NCBI GenBank assembly: GCA_963576565.1
Contig: OY755047.1
Coordinates: 11,053,764 to 11,117,763, forward strand
Direction of reading: 5' to 3'
Length of the DNA stretch: 64,000 bases
Source of the DNA: Aspidapion aeneum
Lineage: Eukaryota; Arthropoda; Insecta; Coleoptera; Brentidae
The translations under genes and the position numbers were made by a program. Under the pieces are notes generated by a model. It worked only from the letters and a program-made list of their open reading frames with translations, was not told the origin of the DNA and ran no database searches. Numbering within the stretch: position 1 is the first letter of the stretch; the number at the start of each line of letters is the position of its first letter. Positions 19,126 to 30,775 of the stretch are shown here, piece by piece.

Positions 19126-19985
19126 CTAAATATATTGTTTTTAATGATTTCGAAAAAAATATGGAGGCATGGCAATGCCCCTCCAAGTTCGCGTAAACTG
19201 CTGTACTATCTTTTCTTGAAACATTTTAGCCCATATTTGACATATCTAAAACTCTTCTTCGGAATAAGCTACGCAACTCAAACTTTGCACAGTCGTAGAT
19301 TTTCATAGAGTTAAGAACACCTCCAAATTTCATTGAGTTTCATAAAGTAATAAAGTAGTTACGAAATTTCAAAAAAGTCGAAATTGCCAATCACTCACTC
19401 ATGTATAGATCATCAAAATTCTACTGTACTTCCAGACACGCTGAAATTTCGCAGAGTGATACAAATTATGCCCAAACCCCTGGAAAAAACCCCAATATTC
19501 TAATTTATTCCCCTCCCCTATGTATGTAAACTTATGTAAAATTAACATTGCCAACTTTCAGAAACGCTAGAGAGCTGAGCTTTGGTAGACTAATAGAAAT
19601 TAAGATAAAACTCTAGGAAAAAAATCAAAAACACCAAAATTAGAATTTAGTTACCTCCCCTATAAATGTAAAGTAATGTAAAAGTAACATTGCCCACTTC
19701 CAAAAATGAAAATATGATAAAACTATAGAAAAAAATCAAAACACCCCCAAAATTCTAATTTACTTTCCTCCTCTATAAATTTAAAGTTTTGTAAAAGTAA
19801 CACTGCCCACTTCCAGAAACGCTAGTGAGCTGAGCTATAGGAAAAAATTTAAAAACAGCAACATTTTAATTTACTTCCCTATGGGCTGAAATGTTTCAAG
19901 AAAAGATAGTACAACAATCTACGCGAACTTTGAGGGGCACTGTTGTGCTTCCAGATCACCTCTGACAATATATTTTCAAAATTTC
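19126..19985. mobile_element. foldback element with internal tandem repeats
   Basis: A left arm (about 19126-19235) and right arm (about 19882-19985) are inverted copies. Shared phrases are GCCCCTC-AAGTTCGCGTA, GTACTATCTTTTCTTGAAAC and TTTTGAAAATAT-like ends. The arms have diverged by scattered changes. Between them lies a tandem array (19480-19880). No coding capacity. Confidence 0.7.
19480..19880. repeat. tandem repeat of about 115-120 bp, 3-4 copies
   Basis: Each unit runs through 'attctaatttactt-cctcccctataaatgtaaa', 'gtaaaagtaacattgcccac', 'ttccagaaacgctagagagc' and 'tgagct'. The third unit lacks part of the 'cgctagagagctgag' block. The units sit inside the foldback element. Confidence 0.7.
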
Positions 19986-20028
19986 GACACCAGAAATGCG
20001 ACACCTGGAACGTGTGTGTTAATTGAAC

Positions 20029-20065
20029 TTACCGCACGCAGTGCGGTAATGCGGTACTTACCGCA
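20029..20065. repeat. orphan tandem palindromes (TTACCGCAC stem)
   Basis: TTACCGCAC (20029-20037), loop GCA, GTGCGGTAA (20041-20049); then TGCGGTA (20050-20056), CT, TACCGCA (20059-20065). Two adjacent palindromes sharing a stem recall the left ends of both tyrosine-recombinase elements. The CCGCAC/GTGCGG half is the same as in element 1. No partner foldback or recombinase gene was identified nearby. Confidence 0.7.
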
Positions 20066-20830
20066 CGCAAATAATTGGGGAGCTTGTAGATAAACTATTG
20101 GGTACTAAATGTAATTTATCACTTATTTGTTTATTTTGTTGCAGTGTAATTATTTTTACATAAAAATAAACAATTTTTGATGTGTAGGTACGTACCAATG
20201 TAGGTTCATAAATTCAAAAATACCTTCATGTGCGATAAATTATAAAAAATCGTGAAATTTTTAATATAAACTGCGAGCAGTAAAAAAATGTTTTGCGTTT
20301 TTTATTCAATTTCCCACAAACCCCGATAAAAATTTAATACAAAAAAAACCAATAAAACACGTTTTATATGTATAAAAATGTGAAAAAAATTAAAATTCAA
20401 TTAAATTACGTAAATTGTATTCCGAAAAAAAGGAATGAAATTTTCATTTACTTACTGGATTTTTTTCTATAAATATTCAAAAAATTGTATAAAAAATTGC
20501 GGTTATCCTTGCGGTGCAGGAATTTCAAGAGATGCGTTAGAAATGAATAAATTTAAAAAAACATATCGATTACGCATATTTTGCTTTAAGTATATTAAAA
20601 AAAAACTAGTAGGTAAGTTACCACAAGGAAGAGGGGGGGAAACAAAGGCAGGGTATCCTGCTATTTTGCAGAAAACATTGTATTTTGGGAATAGTTTGGT
20701 AATAAAAGTTGAAATTTAAAAAAAATGCAGTTTCTCTAGTTTAGCTCCCTGAAAGTACTGATACAGTCAGCCATCAAATTTTGGGGTCTTAAGCTACGGA
20801 CTCTTTTAATGCTATAGTATTAGGAGTAGA
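20066..20830. other. AT-rich DNA, no gene recognised
   Basis: A 94-codon frame at 20435-20719 is Lys/Phe/Tyr-rich and has no motif I know. It is treated as non-coding. Confidence 0.4.
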
Positions 20831-21128
20831 GTCCTTGCCATACACAGTTACACTTTTGTGACTTTGACATGAAATAAACATGTTTCCTAAACAGAAATAT
20901 ATTAAAAATTAAATATGTCACGTTAATATAAAGCTAAAGGTACCACTGTCATCTTCTTTGGATAAAAAGATGCTGACTGTAGGTTGACAAAAAAAACGCA
21001 CAGATAAAATCAACTCAAAGACATCCCATTTTTCAGAATTTGTTTTTCTTGTTTGTTACTCTCAGTATGCATATTATAAATAAAGAGGTTGGAAATGTCA
21101 CAAAAGTGTAACTGCCTATGGCAAGGAC
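20831..21128. mobile_element. MITE with GTCCTTGCCATA ends (298 bp)
   Basis: GTCCTTGCCATA…CAGTTACACTTTTGTGAC at the left is matched by the inverse at the right (GTCACAAAAGTG…TGGCAAGGAC), about 33 bp with few mismatches. TAG/CTA-like flanks suggest a TA-type target but are not decisive. No coding capacity. Confidence 0.75.
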
Positions 21129-21129
21129 T

Positions 21130-21290
21130 AAACTCCATATCATATTTTTTAAGAAAACTTTTTAATGAAAAAAGTTGTAAAAAGTTCTCAGTCTCAAAAT
21201 AATGTACACCACAGTATAGTACTTACATCAAATTTTTTTTATAACATTTTGACAGTTTATCATAGGACAGCGAAAAAAAATTGTCTCAAA
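21130..21290. repeat. dispersed AT-rich repeat, copy 2
   Basis: Diverged copy of the repeat at 1-150; both contain 'aaaaagtt', 'ctcaaaataatg' and 'acattttgacagtt' in the same order. It directly abuts the MITE at 20831-21128. Confidence 0.4.
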
Positions 21291-22976
21291 AATTATGAAA
21301 TTCATTATACAGAGTATTTTTTAAATGATGCATAAAACTTTGAGGGCTAGTGGGAAAGGTCAACAGTAGACAAAAATTTTCAAAAGCAGTTATAGCATTT
21401 GTCAAGTTTAAAGAGAAGGCGAAAACTGAATTTATATTTAGGTAATTTTCATTATGACCAAAAAATTTGTTATTGTTTTTTTCTAAAAAATATTGGTTAG
21501 GTGGTCAAATAACCTTTGCAACAAGTATCAATATGTCATTTTTTTCTTATGCGCTATTAAATTTACAAAAAGAATTGACATAGGTTTATGTACAATTCTA
21601 GAGGCCCCTTAATACTAAAAATAGTAACATTATTACAAATTTAATGAGTTTTTTTTATTTGTTAAAAAACAGATTTTTGGTAATAATTTTGAATATTTTT
21701 TAAAATGATTCTTAACACTCAATACTTTTATATCTTGATTGTAATTCATAATTCCACAAACTTTCAATTATCTGTTGTAATTTTTTAGGAAGTTAAAATA
21801 AAAAATCGAAAAAAAAGGCTATATTTAAAATATAAATCTTATCTTAAATCTATCAAGGTGTCACCTGATCCCACTCTCATTTAAAAATAAAAAAGACTTA
21901 CCGGTATTGTAAACAAAATATAGGGGTGAGCAGCTTGATGAGGTGCACATTATAATCCAAAATTAAAAAAAAATACTGAAAAAAAAATCACTGGAACTAT
22001 ATAGTTATTAAAAATTAAAAACTATGTCATTTTTTTAGAAGAGTTTTTTACTGGAACGCCACTGGTGTCTTTTGAATCCATCAAATTCATTTTCTAAGCA
22101 ACAACAATTTTTTTTTTTAATGGTTAAACAAATTTAGTTTTTGCAGCAACACTGAAAAATTATATTTTTTTAATTATAAAGTTTATTATTTTTTGGCTCA
22201 TAAACATCACATGATTACTTAATTATTTAAATTTTCCTGATAAAAATAGCAAAGTACACACTACAGGTACTTAAATTAGTTGACAAAATTTTGCATCGTT
22301 AAATTCGCGAAAAATCACAAAAAAATATCAATAGGTAGAGTACAATTTTTTAAATAAAACACTTTTTGTTTCAGTTTTCGCGAGAACCAAATATCAAACT
22401 TTAAAACAAGGTAAATACGTATTTAATGTGGTACCACATTATTAACAAACGTGGGTACTATACGAATGTCAATGTCAATGTAAAAAATCAAATTTAATAA
22501 TAGTCACGCATAGGTTACTTAGTTGATTTTTGGACGATAATCAGTGGTACGTAGTCCTCTTCTGATATAATCACTGGTAACACTTAAAAAAAAATTTTAA
22601 GAATTTTTTTTATCTATTATTTTTTTAAAGTTTTTTGTTTTTAAAAAAATTTGTTTTTATTTTACCGGCATTTTAAGTGTGTGGGTACTTATCGGTACGA
22701 TTAAAAAAAGCGCGACGCGGTACGACTGTCATAACACCATTGAACTTGATCTGGATGGTACGCGATGGGGTACTAATACCGGCAGTTTTGTGGCGGTACC
22801 ATTTATTAACGCTGTGGTACTAGAACGCGGAATAACAACAGGTATCGTGTTGGAAATTGTATAACTATGAAATTATTGTCGCAGGTTATTAGAAATAATA
22901 GTTGTCATAATATAAATAGGCCTAGACATTTATAATGTGCCTGGGCAAATAATATTAGATAACACAACCCCACAAA
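21291..22976. other. AT-rich DNA with a GGTAC-rich island near its end
   Basis: The first 1.1 kb is AT-rich with nothing recognised. At 22425-22440 lies a perfect 16-nt palindrome (AATGTGGTACCACATT). From 22660 to 22860 the base composition turns GC-richer, with repeated GGTAC boxes and a direct repeat of ACCGGCA-TTTT (22664 and 22778). A 62-codon frame (22679-22864) crosses it but has no known motif. Confidence 0.45.
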
Positions 22977-23030
22977 AAAATACTCTGCCAATTTATGGGC
23001 ACCTACGGTCACAAAATTATTGTAATGTAA
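22977..23030 (+). mobile_element. end fragment of the Helentron-like family
   Basis: AAAAAATACTCTGCCAATTT then ATGGGCACC matches the TCTGCC end of the elements at 34427, 55849, 56706 and 60433. Only this end is present, and the hairpin and microsatellite are missing. Confidence 0.5.
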
Positions 23031-23106
23031 TTTTTACACAACTGCGGAACGGCCACGGCTACGGGACACTGAGGCAAAAATTTAAAGAGCTTTTTTAGAG
23101 TGAGAC

Positions 23107-24975
23107 AAGGCTAACACAAAAATAGAGGCCACGACCCTGAAAAAATCAGCTGTTCTCCCGGGGCTGAATTTTACATTGGGTCTTATGGGAGGTCAGACGT
23201 TTTTTTATGATATTTTCAAAATGGCACTACAGATTTCCGCACAATTTCAGTGAAATATTCTCAGACACCATCCCGATATTCCACCAAAGGTTTGTAAGGA
23301 AGCAACATGATTAAAAGGTTAAAATCTTCAAGATTTAGCATTCCTTATTTTGAATTCAAATTACCCGCCATGTACCACATGCCAACTGTTATATTTGACA
23401 TGTATTTGACTTTGTCATATGTGATTGTCACATTCGCTTCTGCTTTAAACTTAATTTTTGTGTGAGCCAAGGCCAACATAAAAATAGAGGCCACGACCCT
23501 GAAAAAATCAGCTGTTCTCCCGGGGCTGAATTTTACATTGAGTCTTATGGAAGGTCAGACGTTTTTTTATGATATTTTCAAAATGGCACTACAGATTTCC
23601 GCAAAATTTCAGTGAAATATTCTCAGACACCATCCCGATATTCCACCAAAGGTTTGTAAGGAAGCAACATGATTAAAAGGTTAAAATCTTCAAGATTTAG
23701 CATTCCTTATTTTGAATTCAAATTACCCGCCATGTACCACATGCCAACTGTTATATTTGACATGTATTTGACTTTGTCATATGTGATTGTCACATTCGCT
23801 TCTGCTTTAAACTTAATTTTTGTGTGAGCTAATAAAGCGGCTATGAAAAATTAGGGCTTACTATACATTTAAAAAAAATTGTTCTGCCAGAATAAAGTAA
23901 AAACAATCTCAAAAACGGCTTTATTTAAAAAAAAATAAAATATCCATGAACCGTCATTCTAACTTCAATATTTTAAGGACAATCAGCTGTGTAGTAACGT
24001 GACCATCAAAAAAAAATCAGCCCCGGATGTGACGTCAACAAAGTGGAGGATCGTGGCCCGTCCATTTTGATAGCCCTGTGTGAGCTAATGAAGCGGCTAT
24101 GAAAAATTAGGGCTTACTATACATTAAAAAAAAATTGTTCTGCCAGAATAAAGTAAAAACAATCTCAAAAACGGCTTTATTTAACAAAAAATCAAATATC
24201 CATGAACCGTCATTCCAACTTCAAAATTTTAAAGACAATCAGCTGTGTCATAACGTGACCATCAAAAAAAAATCAGCCCCGGATGTGACGTCAACAAAGT
24301 GGAGGATCGTGGCCCGTCCATTTTGATAGCCCTGAGTGAGAATATACAATGAATGCTAAGCCAGGGCTATCAAAACGGACGGGCCACGATCTTCCACTTT
24401 GTTGACGTCACATCCGGGGCTGATTTTTTTGATGGTTGCGTCACGACACAGCTGATTGTCTTTAAAATATTGAAGTTGGAATGACGGTTCAAGAATATTT
24501 GATTTTTTAAAAAATAAAGACGGTTTTAAGATTGTTTTTACTATATTCTTGAAGAACAATTTTTTTTAAATGTATAGTAATCCTTAATTTTTTAGAGCCG
24601 CTTCATAAGCTCACACTAAAATTAAATTTAAAACAGAAGCGAATGTGACAAATACAGATGACAAAGTCAAATACATGTCAAATATAACAGTTGGCATGCG
24701 GTACATGGCGGGTAATTTGAATTCAAAATAAGGAATGCTAAATTTTGAAGATTTTAACCTTTTAATCTTCTTGCATCCTTACAAAAGTTTGGTGGAATAT
24801 GGGGATGGGATCTCAGAATATTTCACTGAAATTTCGCCGAAATCTGTAGGGCCATTTTGAAAATATCATAAAAAAACTTCTGACCTCCCATAAGACCCAA
24901 TGTAAAAATCAGCCCCGGGAGAACAGCTGATTTTTTCAGGGTCGTGGCCTCTATTTTTGTGTTGGCCTTGGCTAA
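23107..24975. repeat. large palindrome with a duplicated left arm
   Basis: The right arm (24361-24975) is an inverted copy of a unit of about 610 bp made of block A (starting near CCACGACCCTGAAAAAATCAG, about 355 bp) and block B (about 253 bp, ending CGTGGCCCGTCCATTTTGAT). On the left each block is present twice in tandem: A at 23107-23465 and 23466-23826, B at 23827-24079 and 24080-24333. The two A copies are almost identical, as are the two B copies. A diverged piece of A lies at 5070-5130. No coding capacity. The short open frames near 24135-24559 only mirror block B. Confidence 0.85.
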
Positions 24976-25504
24976 TTGCAATCTTGCCCTCTCTAGTTCT
25001 AATCACCGGTGGTATTCTGTGTACTTAATACTTCAAGGAGATTGTCATTTGTGATATGTCATTCAAGTGTTTGTCAATGTTGTCAGTATATTTTTGAAAT
25101 TGTTTTTGTTGAACAAAAATAAGAAATGGGAACCCGATGCGTTGCTTGTAAAAACGAGTTTTAAAGGAGTGAAACCTAATCGCAGTAAAAATCTAGTTGT
25201 AGATTAAATAAATCATCAAACGTCCACGAACTTTCAAAACCATAGAATATCATGGGAGAGTAAAAGTAAAAAAGGAAGGGTAGCATCTCCTGCGCAGCGT
25301 GCTCTCTCTACAAAAAATATCAATATTTTTGCCTCACTTTGCATATATATATAAAAGCCTATCCAGTTATATATATAGAGATCATTGATTTTGATATGTG
25401 AAAATAACCCCCTATTCGCCACTCTGGAAATCGCCCCAAATAACTCAAAATCTATTTAGCCAAAACCAAAACTAATACTGAAAAGATTTCAATGAACATA
25501 TTAA
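24976..25504. other. unclassified DNA
   Basis: No gene or repeat boundary that I can support. A short (TA)n-type stretch lies near 25345-25380. Confidence 0.4.
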
Positions 25505-25864
25505 TCAAAAAGCCCAAAGATCAATGGAAAGACAAATGTTACATATGTAAAGCTAACAGATAGAAAATGAATAAGAAATAAAATAAAAGTAAGGGATGTC
25601 AGAGGAGCAGTAACAAAATTAAAATGGAAATTTGCCGGTCATAATATCAGACAGAAAGACGATCGATGGAACAAATGTGTTGTAAACTGGAGACCTTGGG
25701 AAAATAAAAGAAGTAGGGGAAGACCACAAATGAGATGGGCGGATAATTTGAAGAAACATGCGGGAGCTAGATGGATGAACACGGCGACAGACAGAAAAGA
25801 GTGGAAGATATTGGGGGAGGCCTATATCCAAAGATGGATTGAGAAGGCTAAAGAGATAGATTAA
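25505..25864 (+). pseudogene. RTE-like LINE ORF2 C-terminal fragment, copy 1
   Basis: From about 25505 the frame reads KAQRSMERQML…, then after small breaks RDVRGAVTKLKWKFAGHNIR, QKDDRWNKCVVNWRP, RSRGRPQMRWADNLKKHAGA and RWMNTATDRKEWKILGEAYI, with TAA ending at about 25864. 'KLKWxxAGHxxRxxDxRW…RPxxRWxDxL…W' is the tail of insect endonuclease/reverse-transcriptase LINEs, which I associate with the RTE branch. The reverse-transcriptase core is absent. Related copies lie at 39505 and 41633. Confidence 0.75.
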
Positions 25865-26189
25865 TAAAAAAATTAAGAATATGGTATTCCTGCTAAAAAA
25901 ATCAAATTGACATAGCTTGAACCGTGAAAAATATCAAATTTGACATAAATGGTTAAAAACAAAGTAAAGAATGTTATATATCGACAGATTTTTATTCTAA
26001 AATTTTTAATTCAATACTAAAAAAATTAAAGGGGGTGTCAGGTTACAAAAAAATCATACTGTACATTCATTTTACCGGTCAAGCGGATGAAGAATCCTAA
26101 ATTTTAAAATTTACTGATAAGTATTTGTAAAATTATTTTTTTTAAATCGAGAGCGGAAAAGTAGTGCGGAAAACTGGCACGTTCATTAC

Positions 26190-27415
26190 TAAAATGCGTG
26201 CGGACAAGTGACACTGCATGCGTCCTTCCTTCGCTAAAAAATCTGCTCGTCTTCTGTACAAAGGCCAGAATATCGAGCCACCTCAGATTCAAAAGGTCCT
26301 CCGTCTCAAAGGCTTCCTCTTCGAATACCTCTATTCTTACCTCCTTGAGTCTCTCTCCCTCGGCCCAACATCGCGTAGCTCGCAAGTTGCGTCCTCTTTC
26401 ACTCTCATCTTTGCGAAGTCTCCGGTTAGGACTTCCACTATGGCTCCTACCTCTCTTTGTGTTCTACCGAGCAGCCAGTCCCTACGGGACCTGCTGTATC
26501 CTATCACACACTCCTTCACCTGTATGGCGTTTCCTGTGTTGGTCCAATCCTTTTGTATCTCTTTCTGTGCCCACTCTGTTAGGGCCGACTTCATCTGCCC
26601 TCTTGTGAACCCCAGGAAAGTCTCTGGCCCGACGCTTGTTTGCCAGGATCCACCCCTGGTCCATCCCTCAGATTCAAAAGGTCCTCCGTCTCAAAGGCTT
26701 TCTTTTTGAATGCGTCTCTTCTTACCTCATTGTATCTCTCGTCCTTGGCCTAGCATCGCTCGCACGTCGCGTCCTCCTTCACTCTCATCTTCGCCAAGTG
26801 CCCTAGTAGGACGTGTTGTCTGGTGTTCTTTGTGTTCTACCGAGCAGCCAGTCCCTACGGGACCTGCTGTATCCTATCACACACTCCTTCACCTGTATGG
26901 CGTTTCCTGTGTTGGTCCATTCCTTCTGTATCTCTTTCTGTGCCCACTCTGTTAGGGCCGACTTCATCTGCCCTCTTGTGAACCCCAGGAAAGTCTCTGG
27001 CCCGACGCTTCTTTGCCAGGATCCACCCCTGGTCCATCCCTCAGATTCAGAAGGTCCTCCGTCTCAAAGGCTTTCTTTGTGAATGCGTCTCTTCTTACCT
27101 CATTGTATCTCTCGTCCTTGGCCTAGCATCGCTCGCACGTCGCGTCCTCCTTCACTCTCATCTTCGCCAAGTTTCCTAGTAGGACGTGTTGTCTGGTGTT
27201 CTTTGTGTTCTACGAAGCAGCCAGTCCCTACGGGACCTGCTGTATTTTGTCACACACTCCTTTGCCTGTATGGTGTTTCCTGTGTTGGTCCATTCCTCTA
27301 GTATCTCTTTCTGGGACCAGTCTGTTAGGCCCGACTTCATCTGCCCTTTTGTAAGCCCCAGGAATGGCTCTATCCTTACACATCTCTGCCAGGATCCACT
27401 CCTGACTCCATTTTA
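26190..27415 (-). pseudogene. RNase H-bearing LINE tail, tandemly triplicated
   Basis: On the minus strand the sequence reads MKSALTEWAQKEIQ, ECVIGYSRSRRDWLL, GAIVEVLTG, AKMRVKED and VFEEEAFETEDLL. This is the RNase H-to-C-terminal region of a non-LTR polyprotein (the 'LTGHCxLxxHLxxMxxxxDxxCRxC' region, in decayed form). A unit of about 373-385 bp is present three times in head-to-tail order, with the CCTCAGATTC mark at 26281, 26666 and 27039. The overlapping plus-strand frames here are shadows. A further copy lies at 30235-30530 on the plus strand and retains LTGHCVLQGHLAKMRVKEDA, which confirms the reading. Truncated and non-functional. Confidence 0.7.
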
Positions 27416-28490
27416 GTACATGTTTGATCTAAATCAACAGTTTTGATTTCAAAAAAATAACAGAAATTTGGAAATTTAAGAATCTTATCCTCGTGACCGG
27501 TAGAATAAACGTTTCAAAGTCATTAAAATTGGAAATATTTTACCAAACCTTAAAAATTCCAGACGTCTAGCGACTTTTTTGACCCGTCACGTGGTTTTTC
27601 ACCTACTAAGAGAAACAAAATTAATTTTAAATTTGATTATTCTTTTCTTCAAGTTCCTGTATTCAGTTTACAGTATTTAATATCTATTGACAATAATAAT
27701 AATAAAAAGAGTCAATCGTTAATAATAATTTATATTAGTTTGACCACCAAACATGATTAATAATTGTTAGTTTGGGATATACCTGAGCTTTTTTTTTGTA
27801 AGAGAGTTCTTTTATTATTATGAAATTCTTCCACTGAACTTTGGACTATAGGTAAGTACTATATGGTATGGTACCTATTTGTAGGTGGGTTGAATTTTGT
27901 ATTTGGACTTTGAAACATTTTTTTTTATAGGAGAACCCAGCCCGGAGTTCCGAGATTTTTACGTCAGAAAATGACTTGTGAATTTTTTTTATTGATGCAC
28001 ATTTAAAATATAGGTTTAATAAAATAAAGATAATTTTTTTAAAAATTATATACCTAGGTAACACATTTCCTAGCTTTTTTTAAATTAAAAATTTCCGTTT
28101 ATAATTAAAACAAAACACTTGACTTTTTGAGTTCCATTTTCAAAAAAAATTCTTTATACACAAAAGGAACAATTTAACACCAAAAACATACACCATCTAA
28201 GCTTGTTAACCACAACATATAAAGCGGAAAGGTTACCAGAAACTATCCCAGAAAGATATGGAGAGAAAATTATAACCTGAAAGGCACAGAGAGCTCTTCA
28301 TTCTCCTTATTTTCATACGAAAAAGACAAAAGGTTACAGATGATTTATGTTAAGAGAGACCTCACCATTATTTTTCTGTGATTTTCGGTATTAAATTGAA
28401 TGTCGCCAATAGTTTTTTATTTCTCCTTACAAGGGAATTTTCTATATCTTGGAGTAATGTTCCTTAAGCTTTTTTGGATCTACATACGTT
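27416..28490. other. AT-rich DNA, no gene recognised
   Basis: Includes an (ATA/AAT)n-like patch near 27690-27710. No frame or terminal repeat supported. Confidence 0.45.
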
Positions 28491-29690
28491 AGTACTACTA
28501 TAAATTGTACTACTATGACGGTTTAGAACGTTTTTCTACGTTGTCCGACGCTTATTCTCTACCGCCTTCGATCCTAACAATCATTTTCTGTCAGGTTTTT
28601 TTGACTCATTGATCTTTGGATTGACTGTTGCCATTCAAGTTTAGGACGCCCTCTTTTTCTGCGCCCTACTGGTTGCCATTCTAGAACCTGCTTCGGTAAT
28701 CTTTCGTCGCTCATCCGTTGCACATGGCCGTACCCTATCAGTTGTATTTTAGTGATGTCATCCGTTATGCTTCCCTCGATTCCGATTCTTTCTTTTATGG
28801 TCTCATTTCTTATATGATTTGTTCAATATATTCCTATTGATCTTCTTATTGTATCCATTTCGACACTTTCCATTTTTGTTTTTGAATTTTTCTGTTACGC
28901 GACAAGTCCCTATTCCATACAACAGCGTGCTTTGCACCATTGTTTCATATGTTAAATTAAAAAAAAAATTATCTCTATACTCCATAAAATACTGTTAAAA
29001 TATTTAATCACTTTTTTGCTTTTCCTATTTGTTAGCTCCCGCTAAATTACGCGGTGTTTGTAAATTTAAAAACCACACAATTGAATGACGGACAGAGTGC
29101 ATTCGCGCATTTTGGACATGCGCACCAAGAATCAGTGAGATACTTTTTCGACCGCCTCGAGAAATGGCGTGTTAATTTAACTTTCTCCAACTATTTCAAA
29201 TTTCTACACCTGAAAGTGCTCGATTTTGTTGTACTGAAGCATATAACTAGAAACTTCAGCCCTTCAGCTACGTGGTGACATCATTAGATCCAGATAGGGG
29301 CCCCTTGGAAGTGGAGAAATTGGCTGCAAACTGGTGAGTGCTTTGTCTCTGATTTCCCTTGTGTGGTACCCACAATTAACCTATGGACCTTTTAATTATT
29401 TCGTAATTTTCATATCAATATATTTATGTTTGTTCGTGCTTTCATTAATTAAATTATATACAGTCCATTGCATTTATCGTTTTTCTTACTGCGGGCATAA
29501 CACTATTCTTTTTTCCAGTTTTTTAAAGTCTGTTTCTGTCTTACCCAAGTATACATGCTCATTGCATGAAGATATTGTTTGTCCATTGTCTAGTTCTAAC
29601 TCACTTGATTCGTTTTCAATATATTTAAGTACTGTGTCTTATTCACGTTCATTGTTAACCCCCTCTTTTGGTACTTGAAATTGTTCTTAT
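28491..29690 (-). pseudogene. LINE ORF2 remnant with (TAG)n tail, interrupted
   Basis: Minus strand. The 3' end is a (TAG)n tract, seen as 'tagtactacta' at 28490. Upstream come the GRRKRGRPKLEW-type basic tail, the CHVQRM-like box and TMVQSTLLYGIGTCRVTEK (28985 down). At about 29036 the match breaks. It resumes near 29507-29690 with the part encoding the S-S-E-L-E-L-D-N-G-Q region before the thumb domain. About 470 bp of unrelated sequence (29036-29506) sits between, probably an insertion. Frameshifted throughout. Confidence 0.65.
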
Positions 29691-30234
29691 TACTATTAAT
29701 TTTTGTTACTTAAAAACTAACTCTTAGCCGTCGATATAGTATTAAGGGTTAAGAAATATAGAGCGAAACTTTATTAAAAAGGTTTTTAAGGGCACAAAAA
29801 TTGGGAGTGTCATTCTGACCTAGACACGAAAAAGAAACATTTTGTTTCGCCCAAATTGAAACTGAATGAGAGCTTGTTTGCCAAGGAAACTCTATAATTA
29901 GGACTAGACGCCCTTGATATTGCCACGGTTCAGGGGGCCGTAAGGGTGCTTTTTGGGTAGGGAGCGGTGTGTCACCGAACCCCATACAACGGAGCTCCCT
30001 TAGGTTGAACCTAATTGTACCACACTGTCGAATCGAGATAACAAGGTTAACCCGATTCGACCGTATCGATAACGATAAGGGCAATGTTAGCCTTAGAGTC
30101 TGCCGGGAAATCACTTGGCGGATGGATCAAGTCCAATGCTAAAAATTAACACAGTTTTAGAGGGCTACAACTTGTTTATTGAGAGTGAAATGGAAACTTT
30201 GAGAGGAGGTTAGTCCACCCACTTACCCTTTTTT
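29691..30234. other. unclassified, GC-richer stretch
   Basis: 29880-30120 is GC-richer than its surroundings, and a 121-codon minus frame crosses it (29749-30114). I recognise no domain. It may be part of the LINE that follows, but I cannot show this. Confidence 0.35.
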
Positions 30235-30530
30235 GGACCAACACAGGAAACGCCAGACAGGCGAAGGAGTATGTGACAGGCTACAGCAAATCCCGTAGGG
30301 ACTGGCTGCTCCGTAGAAGACGAAGAGAGGTGGGAGCCATAGTGGGAGTCCTGACCGGACACTGCGTCCTACAAGGACACCTGGCAAAGATGAGAGTGAA
30401 GGAGGACGCGGCGCATTTTCTCTCATCATGTGAAGCATACAAGGAGGCAAGAAGAGAGGTATTCGAAGAGGAAGCCTTTGAGACGGAGGACCTTCTTTTA
30501 GTCGACAGTGCTATAACCACTTTGTAGAAT
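30235..30530 (+). pseudogene. RNase H-bearing LINE tail, single copy
   Basis: The plus frame reads VTGYSKSRRDWLLRRRRREV, GAIVGVLTGHCVLQGHLAK, MRVKEDAAHFLSSCEAYKEA and RREVFEEEAFETEDLL. It is the same family as 26190-27415 but in one copy and opposite orientation. The region corresponds to the end of the RNase H domain plus the C-terminal Cys-containing segment of I/R1-like LINEs, here missing most Cys residues (only one in LSSCEAY). Truncated at both ends. Confidence 0.7.
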
Positions 30531-30619
30531 AGGTTTGTCTTCTCTCTGCCAGAAAAGCTGTGGTCGCTACACACCCGTGACACTCACTTGTCGATCGACT
30601 TGCTACCCCAAATTCAGAC

Positions 30620-30775
30620 TCACCCAATTACAGACCCCCCCAGTTACAGACCCCCCAACTACAGACCCCCCAGTTATTGACTCCCTCGTTATTGTCCGCC
30701 CCTTTAATGACTCCCTCGTTATTGACTGCCCCCTTACTGACTCCCCCGTTATTGACTGCCCCAAAAAAACCTTGG
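30620..30775. repeat. minisatellite, unit about 15-16 bp
   Basis: Repeats of 'cagaccccccagttat' change gradually to 'gactcccccgttattg' through about nine units. The 87-codon plus frame and the overlapping minus frames are translations of this repeat. Confidence 0.85.

Noticed and set aside
26198..27301. Plus-strand frames rich in Ser, Pro and Leu
   Set aside because: They are antisense to the RNase H-bearing LINE fragment, whose minus-strand reading matches the separate plus-strand copy at 30235.
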